9,712 bases of DNA, from the NCBI GenBank assembly GCA_036524155.1, contig DATDCV010000638.1, forward strand, positions 1 to 9,712. The letters run 5' to 3'. Origin of the DNA: DATDCV01 sp036524155. Lineage in GTDB: Bacteria; Verrucomicrobiota; Verrucomicrobiia; Limisphaerales; UBA8199. How positions within the stretch are numbered: the first letter of the stretch is position 1; the number at the start of each line of letters is the position of its first letter. A model generated the notes under the pieces. That model saw nothing but the letters and a program-made list of their open reading frames with translations, was not told where the DNA came from and did no database searches. The translations under genes and the position numbers were made by a program. Below, piece by piece: positions 1-6,350 of this stretch.

Positions 1-2078
1 CCTACCAGGTCTATGAGCACGGCATCGAGAAGTTCATCGCCCGTTCCGGCAAGGCGCGCGGCAACGACATCACCATCAAGCTGGACCTTCCCAAAGAGCG
101 GAAGCTTGGCTCGACCTCCCTCACCGTCCAGGTAACACCAAGCATGGCTGTCACTATGCTCGATGCGTTGCCGTATCTCATTGATTATCCGTACGGCTGC
201 ACCGAGCAGACCATGAGCCGGTTCCTGCCCGCCGTCATCACGGCCAAAACTCTGAAGGATCTCGGCCTCCAGCCCGAGGACATCATGTCCCGTGTGTTTG
301 GCGGGATTGAACAAACCAATGCCGCCGCGACCCATCCCCGAGGCAAGAAAGACCTGGCCGAGCTGGACAAGATCGTCAAGGCCGGCCTTGACCGCCTGTA
401 TGATTTTCAGCACGGCGACGGTGGTTGGGGGTGGTGGAAGGATGGTGACAGCGACCATTGGATGACCGCTTACGTGCTGTGGGGCCTCAGCCTGACGCGC
501 GACGCCGGCACGCAAGTGAAACAGGATGTCCTCGAGCGCGCGGCCGGTTTCCTCGACAAAACGCTCGTCGAGGAAGAACAAAACCCGGACGTGCAGGCCT
601 GGCTTCTGCACGCGCTCGCGGTCTACAACCATTCGATGAAAATCGCTCAGCCCAGCCAGTTCCAGGGGAGGGCCTTCGAGAACCTCTGGGCCAGCCGCGA
701 AAAGCTGAACGCCTATACCCGCGCCCTGCTCGCCCTGGCCGCCCATCAGTTCGGCAAAGCCGACCAGGCCCGTGTGCTCATCCAGAACCTCGAAAACGGT
801 GTGAAACGCGATGAGCGCCCCGATGCCTCGGTATTAATTTCCGCTCCTTCGACTCCCGGCGCCGCCACTCTCCTCGCCACCGCCCATTGGGGCGAAGACG
901 GCATTTACTGGCGCTGGTCCGATGGCGGCGTCGAAGCTACCGCCTTCGCGCTCCGGGCGCTGCTGACGATCGACCCGCAAAACAAGCTGATCGAGCCGGT
1001 CACCAATTGGCTGATCAAGAACCGTCGCGGCGCCCAGTGGAACAGCACGCGCGACACCGCCATCGTCGTGCTGGCGATGAACGATTACCTCCGCGCCAGC
1101 GGCGAACTCAAGGCCGACCTCGACTTCGAGGTCCTGGTCAATGGCACGTCAATCGCCAAACGTAAGATCTCCGGCGCTGATGTTTTTAGCGCGCCGAGCC
1201 GTTTCACGGTCGATGCGGAACTTGTCAAAGACGCGAATGAGATTCGCATCCGGACCAGGAACGCAGCGGGGGCAGTGTATTTTGCGGCCGAAGCGAAGTT
1301 CTTCAGTCTGGAGGAACCGATCGCTCCAGCCGGGAACGAGATCTTTGTCAAACGCGAGTATTTCAAACTGGTTGGCCATCCGACGCTGCTCAAGGGTTAC
1401 GTGTATGACAAACAGCCCCTAAAGGACGGGGACACAGTGAAGAGCGGGGAGCGGGTCGAGACGCTGGTCACCATCGAGGCCAAGAACAACTACGAATACC
1501 TCGTCTTCGAAGACCTCAAGCCCGCCGGTCTCGAAAGCGTGCAGGTCCGCAGCGGCGAGCCGCTCTATGCCCGCGAGCTGAAGTCCGGAGCGGTCGAGCG
1601 GAAATCCTCCTTGCCGGACGACACGGCCCCCGCAAATGCTGAACCTCGCAAGACGTCCTCCCTCTCCTCCCCCCCCGTAGGAGAGAGCAGGGGAGACGCG
1701 GCTCTTTTATCCTCCGCTCCAGCCGCCGCCAGGACGCGGCCGGCGGTTTCAAGAGCCAAACTCGACACTTCGCGATCCAAGACAGCCGCGGCGACGCGCC
1801 GCAGCTCTGGCGTGAAGCCCATCATCGCTCCGCGCCCGCCAATCGCGCCCATTGAAACCGATTTCACCGGCCGTACCCGCTGGGTCTACCAGGAACTGCG
1901 CGACCGCAAAGTCGCCCTGTTCCTGGACAAGCTGCCCGAGGGCGTCTGGGAGATCCGCTATGACCTCCGCGCCGACGTCCCCGGCCAATTCCATGCGTTG
2001 CCCGTTGTGGGCTATGCGATGTACGTTCCCGAGATTCGCTGCAACGGCGCCGAACTGCGGCTCCGGGTCACGGATTGA
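1..2078 (+). CDS. Alpha-2-macroglobulin family protein, C-terminal part (5' truncated by window)
   Basis: The frame is already open at base 3, so the gene starts upstream; the Met at 144 is internal. The 691 visible residues hold the thioester domain and everything after it. The thioester motif CTEQ (198-209) sits in YPYGCTEQTMSRFLP; in this family the Cys and Gln form the bond that covalently traps attacking proteases. The helical, Trp-rich thioester domain runs to roughly base 1080. Beta-rich domains follow, ending in an MG10-like C-terminal domain (about 1863-2075) with motifs GRTRWVYQELRDRKVALF and PGQFHALPVVGYAMYVPEIR. Bacterial homologues are periplasmic or inner-membrane-anchored protease traps, often beside penicillin-binding protein 1C; no such gene is visible here. 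A Ser/Ala/Arg/Pro-rich linker before the last domain looks expanded (annotated separately). The stop is TGA at 2076. Family assignment is firm; the protein's targets are unknown. Confidence 0.93.
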   Translation, partial: YQVYEHGIEKFIARSGKARGNDITIKLDLPKERKLGSTSLTVQVTPSMAVTMLDALPYLIDYPYGCTEQTMSRFLPAVITAKTLKDLGLQPEDIMSRVFGGIEQTNAAATHPRGKKDLAELDKIVKAGLDRLYDFQHGDGGWGWWKDGDSDHWMTAYVLWGLSLTRDAGTQVKQDVLERAAGFLDKTLVEEEQNPDVQAWLLHALAVYNHSMKIAQPSQFQGRAFENLWASREKLNAYTRALLALAAHQFGKADQARVLIQNLENGVKRDERPDASVLISAPSTPGAATLLATAHWGEDGIYWRWSDGGVEATAFALRALLTIDPQNKLIEPVTNWLIKNRRGAQWNSTRDTAIVVLAMNDYLRASGELKADLDFEVLVNGTSIAKRKISGADVFSAPSRFTVDAELVKDANEIRIRTRNAAGAVYFAAEAKFFSLEEPIAPAGNEIFVKREYFKLVGHPTLLKGYVYDKQPLKDGDTVKSGERVETLVTIEAKNNYEYLVFEDLKPAGLESVQVRSGEPLYARELKSGAVERKSSLPDDTAPANAEPRKTSSLSSPPVGESRGDAALLSSAPAAARTRPAVSRAKLDTSRSKTAAATRRSSGVKPIIAPRPPIAPIETDFTGRTRWVYQELRDRKVALFLDKLPEGVWEIRYDLRADVPGQFHALPVVGYAMYVPEIRCNGAELRLRVTD
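198..209 (+). other. Thioester motif codons (CTEQ) of the alpha-2-macroglobulin
   Basis: The codons tgc acc gag cag encode Cys-Thr-Glu-Gln, matching the CxEQ signature in which the Cys side chain and Gln carboxamide form the internal thioester. The motif is intact, so a covalent trapping mechanism is plausible. Some bacterial A2M copies lack this Cys; this one does not. Confidence 0.9.
1605..1859 (+). other. Low-complexity, repeat-like insertion in the A2M linker
   Basis: About 85 codons between the motif EPLYARELKSG and the conserved FTGRTRWVYQ block are rich in Ser, Ala, Arg, Pro and Thr with no hydrophobic core pattern, unlike the flanking beta-domain sequence. The DNA contains a 7-base inverted repeat (ctctcct at 1662-1668, aggagag at 1679-1685), a run of eight C at 1669-1676, and a second palindrome (gcggcg at 1788-1793, cgccgc at 1797-1802). 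The reading frame stays open throughout. From memory of the family I expect a much shorter linker here, so this is probably a short dispersed repeat that landed in frame. That origin is inference; the composition and palindromes are seen directly. Confidence 0.5.
1662..1685. repeat. Inverted repeat flanking a C8 tract, inside the A2M gene
   Basis: The arms ctctcct (1662-1668) and aggagag (1679-1685) are perfectly complementary around a 10-base loop that begins with eight consecutive C (1669-1676). It lies within the low-complexity linker. It is too weak and too GC-loop-rich to be a terminator, lacks a T run, and lies inside an open frame. Confidence 0.5.
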
Positions 2079-2109
2079 ACCGTAAACCTCAAATCAGAGA
2101 CTAAAGATT

Positions 2110-2715
2110 ATGAAGAAAATAATTCTCGCCGCGCTGCTGGCTATGGCGGTCACCGGCTTCGGGGCTGCTACCGGGGTCGATGCGAAATGGATCTCATTGT
2201 TCAATGGAAAAGATCTCACCGGATGGACCGTTCGCGGCAAAGCGACCTGGTCGGTCCAGGACGGCCTTCTGGTCGGTGTCGGCGGCATGGGCCACATTTA
2301 TACCGATGTGACCTGTTCCGACTTCGAGCTGAAAGGCATGTTCCGTATTAGCGAGCAAGGTGCCAAGGCCAACAGCGGCCTATATTTCCGCGCCAATCCC
2401 CCCGGCGACGACCCGAACGGCTTTCCCAACGGGTATGAAGCCCAGATCTGCAACAGCCAGGACGCCTACACTGGCTGGCTGTGGAAACCTGGCAAGCCGA
2501 CCGGGAAAGCGACCGAGCTGCTCACCAAAGATGGCGAGTGGTTCAGTTACCGCATCCGCGCCGTGGGCCAGCATATTCAGTTTTGGATCAACGAGAAGCT
2601 GGTGATGACCTACGACGATACCGAATACAAAACGGGACACTTCGCAATCCAGGGCCATAATCCCGGCATGAAGATCGAAGCCAAGGATCTCTTTTATCGG
2701 GATCTGGGCAGATAG
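2110..2715 (+). CDS. Exported DUF1080 (3-keto-disaccharide hydrolase-like) protein
   Basis: This 201-residue protein begins with an apparent Sec signal peptide: MKK, then a hydrophobic stretch (residues 4-21, IILAALLAMAV...), with likely cleavage near residues 21-25. There is no lipobox Cys, so it is probably soluble in the periplasm or secreted. The rest is one DUF1080 domain: WISLFNGKDLTGW at the N-terminus, SGLYFRANPPG and NGYEAQI in the middle, and GHFAIQGHNPGMKIEAKDLFYRDL at the end. This is a concanavalin-like beta-sandwich family common in Verrucomicrobia, Planctomycetes and Bacteroidetes; some members act on 3-keto-glycosides. It begins 31 bases after the A2M stop and could be co-transcribed. 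ATG 2110 is supported by the signal peptide; no strong Shine-Dalgarno precedes it. Exact substrate is unknown. Confidence 0.9.
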   Translation: MKKIILAALLAMAVTGFGAATGVDAKWISLFNGKDLTGWTVRGKATWSVQDGLLVGVGGMGHIYTDVTCSDFELKGMFRISEQGAKANSGLYFRANPPGDDPNGFPNGYEAQICNSQDAYTGWLWKPGKPTGKATELLTKDGEWFSYRIRAVGQHIQFWINEKLVMTYDDTEYKTGHFAIQGHNPGMKIEAKDLFYRDLGR

Positions 2716-2800
2716 TCCGCAAGCGGGTCGACGGTGCTCCAGGCCCGGCAACTCATCAGCCGAGGCAACTCCCGTTCCAAATCCCGACCCCACGCGGATG

Positions 2801-5800
2801 CTAACGGTTTGTGGTGGGGGGCGCAGGTGCGGGCATCGCCAGACCGCTCGTGCTCGCCGATGGCGCTCCCGCTGGCTCGACCTCGGCTGCGGCTCGCCCC
2901 TGTGGAGCCTGACTCATCAGGCGCACGATACCCTCGAGGGGAATCCTTAGCTGCGCAGAGCGTTGCCCCACCTCACGCCCCAATTCTCCGATCACCTGAT
3001 CGAGCAGATAAGCCCGCAGCATCGCGCGCAGCTCCCCTTCGTCACTGGGCAAAAAATCGTTGGCGCCAAGCCGGCGAAAGTAGGCTTTGAGAAACGCCGC
3101 GCTCACCCAAAGGTTCCAGTACCTCACCCACGATTCGAATTTCGGCAGATTTTCCTGCGGGATGCTGCCTCGCTCCACCTGCCGGTGCAAGCCCGCGTAG
3201 GCCACATAATGGAAGGACCTCACCAGGCGCGCGACATCCTTGAGCGGCGACCGCTTGATCTGCCGCTCGCTCAACGGCTGGAGCGGGTCCCCCTCGAGAT
3301 CGATGAATACAAAATCCTTGCCGGTCCAAAGCACCTCCCCCAGATGGCAGTTTCCGTGCGTCCGGAACCGTTTGGCGCTCAGCCGGCCTTCGAACACCGA
3401 TCGGTAGAGCTCGACGACGTCGCCCTCCAACTCCACGGCTTTTTGAGCCAGTTGGGTCAGCTCGGGCCCGAGACCTTTGAGTTGCCTCCTCAGCGATCGG
3501 AAATTCCGCACCGCCAGGTTGCGCATAGTTTGGAAGAGCCCCCGCTGATGGTGCGGTGTAAAATCCTCTGGCGCCAGTCCTTCGCCCTCGGCGCTCGCCA
3601 GCACCAGGTGCAGTTCTGCCATCCTTACCCCGAGCAGCCGCGCGGATTCGAGGTAAGTCCCGATGTTCTCCATGGCCTCGGACGGGATCTCCAGTTGCAG
3701 CAGCTTCACCGGCTCCTCGGGTCTGACCGGAGCCTCCCGTCCTTGGGCTACCCAGGTGATGACTCGGTCATAATAACGGCTCAGAGCGTCCAGCGTATAG
3801 CTTCGCGCGTCCTCTGCGTTCGGGACGAACCTGCTCACCGCTCCCAAAGTAAACGGCCGCTCTTCCGCCGGCGAATATTCCAGCGAACCGGCGAGGGCGG
3901 GACTGTTCGGAAATTCTTTCCCGGTGAGAAACTCACCAATCTCCAGCTCAGGGTTGCGACCCGACTCCAGGCGCCGAAACAGTTTCAGCACCACCTTATC
4001 CCCGAAGAACACGGTGGAATTGTTGTGCTCCGGCTTGCCCGGCCTCGGTTCCGGCAATGTGTCCCACGCGACGATCTGGCGCAGCGAGGCCATGCGCGAC
4101 CCCACGACTTCCCCCTGGGTTGCTTTTAGCCGCCTGCGGTACCACGCCAGGCCCAGCAGCGCCCTGCAGAAGGCCGGACTTCCGACGGCGTCAAAGATGA
4201 CACCCCTCCCCTCCCGGCCCGCTATGGCTACGTCGGCGATGGTCAGCCGGCGCAGGTGCTCACGAACATGAGCAGCCTCCGGGCCCTCTGCGAAGGCCAG
4301 CGGCAGCACATAGGTCTCGCTTTCCCCTTGCACATAATCCACTTGGATAAAGCCCAGGAAAGCTTCGCCCCCGGTCTCCAGCGGCACCGGCGTGCCGTCC
4401 TTCAGCATTGCCCCCTTGAGAGTCTTGCCTTTCCCTCCGAACCACGCCTGGGTCCTCAAGTATTCCGCTACCGTTCCCTCCAGGGCGATCTTCCCTCTCC
4501 CGGTCAGCAGCTCCTGCCAGCTCCCTTCCACGGCGAGCACCGGCGTCTGATCTCCCGCGGCGCCATCGCCGTGGGGCTTTGCTCCCGCAGCCTTCGATTC
4601 GAGCGAGAACCAGAAAAACGCGTGTGGCCCGAGAGTCAAAAAATACGGCTTCTCCGTTATCACCGGAAATTCTGTCCGACCAAACAGCTCCATGGGCACT
4701 AGCTGCTTAAAAGCCGAAAGGTCAAGGTCCACCGGCTGCACAAACCGCGAAAGATTCGCCACCACAAGGATGGTCTCCTGCCTGTAACGCAGCACGTAGC
4801 TCAATATCTTCCGGTTCTCCGGCTGAAGGAACTCGCACTTCCCCTCGCCCAACGCCCGCCACTTTTTCCGCAGCGCCAGCATCCGCCGCATCCACCACAA
4901 CAGCGAATGGGGGTTGGCCAGTTGCGCCTCCACGTTCACCGCTTCGTAGTGATACTCCGGATCCAGGATAATCGGGAGATACAAGGTCTGAGGATTCGCG
5001 CGCGAAAAGCCGGCGTTTTTGTCCGAACTCCATTGCATCGGAGTCCGCACGCCGTTGCGGTCACCCAGGTAGATGTTTTCGCCCAGGCCAATCTCGTCCC
5101 CGTAATAGAGCACCGGCGTGCCCGGCAACGAGAACAACAGCGCGTTGAGCAGTTCAATCCGCCTCCGGTCGTTGCCCAGCAACGGTGCCAACCGCCGCCG
5201 GATCCCGAGATTCAGCCGCGCCTGCCGCACCTGCGCGTACATCCGGTACATGTAATCGCGCTCCTCGTCCGTCACCATCTCCAGTGTCAGTTCGTCGTGG
5301 TTTCGCAGAAACAGCGCCCATTGGCACGTCTCGGGAATCGAAGGTGTTTGTTCGAGGATTTCCACGATGGGCAGCCTATCTTCCATCCGCAATCCCATGA
5401 ACAACCGGGGCATCAGCGGAAAGTGAAAGGCCATGTGGCACTCATCGCCCCACCCTTCCCCGAAGTAAGCGACAGCGTCTTCCGGCCATTGGTTGGCCTC
5501 GGCCAGCAACATCCGGTCCCAGTATTTCGCTTCCACATGCGCCCGCAGCTTCTTCAGAAAAGCATGGGTCTCCGGCAGGTTCTCGCAATCGGTGCCCTCC
5601 CGCTCGTACAGGTATGGCACCGCGTCCAACCGCAGCCCGTCCACGCCCAAATCAAACCAAAAATCCACCGCCTTCGTCATCGCCTTGTGAACCTCGGGAT
5701 TCTCGTAGTTCAGATCGGGTTGGTGTGAAAAAAACCGGTGCCAATAATACGCCTTCGCCACCGGATCCCACGTCCAGTTCGAACTCTCCACGTCTTTGAA

Positions 5801-6262
5801 TATAACCCGCGCATCCCTGTATTCCTTGGCCGTGTCGCTCCAGACGTAAAAATTGCGCCACCGGCTCCCCGCTCGCGCCCGCCGCGCCCGCTGGAACCAC
5901 GAATGTTGATCCGAAGTATGATTGAGGACCAGTTCGGTGATCACTCGCAACCCGCGGCAGTGAGCCTCACGCAGAAAGGTCTTGAAATCGGCCAGCGTCC
6001 CGTACATCGGGTGCACGTCGCAGTAATCGGCGATGTCGTAGCCATCGTCCTTGAGTGGTGATGGATAGAACGGCAGCAGCCAGATGGCCGTCACTCCGAG
6101 GTCCTTCAAATAATCCAGCTTTTGCGTTAGACCGCGAAAATCTCCCGTGCCATCGCCGGTGCTGTCATAAAAGGCCCGCACGTGGACCTCATAGATAACC
6201 CCGCTCTTATACCAAAACGGGTCCCGGGTCAGCCCTTCACAGTTGTCATTTTCGCGCGCCAT
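2801..6262 (-). CDS. treS: Trehalose synthase / maltokinase fusion (TreS-Mak)
   Basis: Two enzymes in one 1153-residue chain. Residues about 12-555 are a GH13 trehalose synthase converting trehalose to maltose: DPFWYKSGVIYEVHVRAF near the start, ELVLNH (110-115), nucleophile D213 in GLRLDAV, acid/base E255 in LLAEANQW and D323 in LRNHDE. After a Gly/Ala linker (about 556-577) comes a maltokinase domain making maltose-1-phosphate: AWFGGKGK (606-613), VVLKLF, a kinase loop THGNCHLGEVLW (968-979) and VFIDLEGDP with D988. The loop reads HGN, whereas I expect HGD; see findings. The last 35 residues are a Pro/Ala-rich tail. ATG 6262 is chosen because the TreS core starts just after it and a GAGGGA lies 12 bases upstream; an in-frame TTG at 6301 would add 13 residues. 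It follows otsAB by 88 bases, same strand. The stop is TAG. Confidence 0.94.
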   Translation of the reverse strand: MARENDNCEGLTRDPFWYKSGVIYEVHVRAFYDSTGDGTGDFRGLTQKLDYLKDLGVTAIWLLPFYPSPLKDDGYDIADYCDVHPMYGTLADFKTFLREAHCRGLRVITELVLNHTSDQHSWFQRARRARAGSRWRNFYVWSDTAKEYRDARVIFKDVESSNWTWDPVAKAYYWHRFFSHQPDLNYENPEVHKAMTKAVDFWFDLGVDGLRLDAVPYLYEREGTDCENLPETHAFLKKLRAHVEAKYWDRMLLAEANQWPEDAVAYFGEGWGDECHMAFHFPLMPRLFMGLRMEDRLPIVEILEQTPSIPETCQWALFLRNHDELTLEMVTDEERDYMYRMYAQVRQARLNLGIRRRLAPLLGNDRRRIELLNALLFSLPGTPVLYYGDEIGLGENIYLGDRNGVRTPMQWSSDKNAGFSRANPQTLYLPIILDPEYHYEAVNVEAQLANPHSLLWWMRRMLALRKKWRALGEGKCEFLQPENRKILSYVLRYRQETILVVANLSRFVQPVDLDLSAFKQLVPMELFGRTEFPVITEKPYFLTLGPHAFFWFSLESKAAGAKPHGDGAAGDQTPVLAVEGSWQELLTGRGKIALEGTVAEYLRTQAWFGGKGKTLKGAMLKDGTPVPLETGGEAFLGFIQVDYVQGESETYVLPLAFAEGPEAAHVREHLRRLTIADVAIAGREGRGVIFDAVGSPAFCRALLGLAWYRRRLKATQGEVVGSRMASLRQIVAWDTLPEPRPGKPEHNNSTVFFGDKVVLKLFRRLESGRNPELEIGEFLTGKEFPNSPALAGSLEYSPAEERPFTLGAVSRFVPNAEDARSYTLDALSRYYDRVITWVAQGREAPVRPEEPVKLLQLEIPSEAMENIGTYLESARLLGVRMAELHLVLASAEGEGLAPEDFTPHHQRGLFQTMRNLAVRNFRSLRRQLKGLGPELTQLAQKAVELEGDVVELYRSVFEGRLSAKRFRTHGNCHLGEVLWTGKDFVFIDLEGDPLQPLSERQIKRSPLKDVARLVRSFHYVAYAGLHRQVERGSIPQENLPKFESWVRYWNLWVSAAFLKAYFRRLGANDFLPSDEGELRAMLRAYLLDQVIGELGREVGQRSAQLRIPLEGIVRLMSQAPQGRAAAEVEPAGAPSASTSGLAMPAPAPPTTNR

Positions 6263-6350
6263 TCCCGCAACACGTCCCTCATCCTCATTCAGATAACCCA
6301 ACCGGCAACCACGGAGGCGTCCCCAATCATTAGTGAAAGCAGCGGTGTTT

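Noticed and set aside
2716..2800. Search for a bidirectional terminator between the convergent DUF1080 and TreS-Mak genes
   Set aside because: Only very short complementarities were found (for example ccgc/gcgg with a 2-base loop) and no T runs, so no intrinsic terminator can be called.
2963..4129. A 388-codon open frame on the plus strand, opposite the maltokinase domain
   Set aside because: The minus-strand TreS-Mak protein is clearly real. This frame has no recognisable motif and reflects the lack of stop codons opposite a GC-rich gene.
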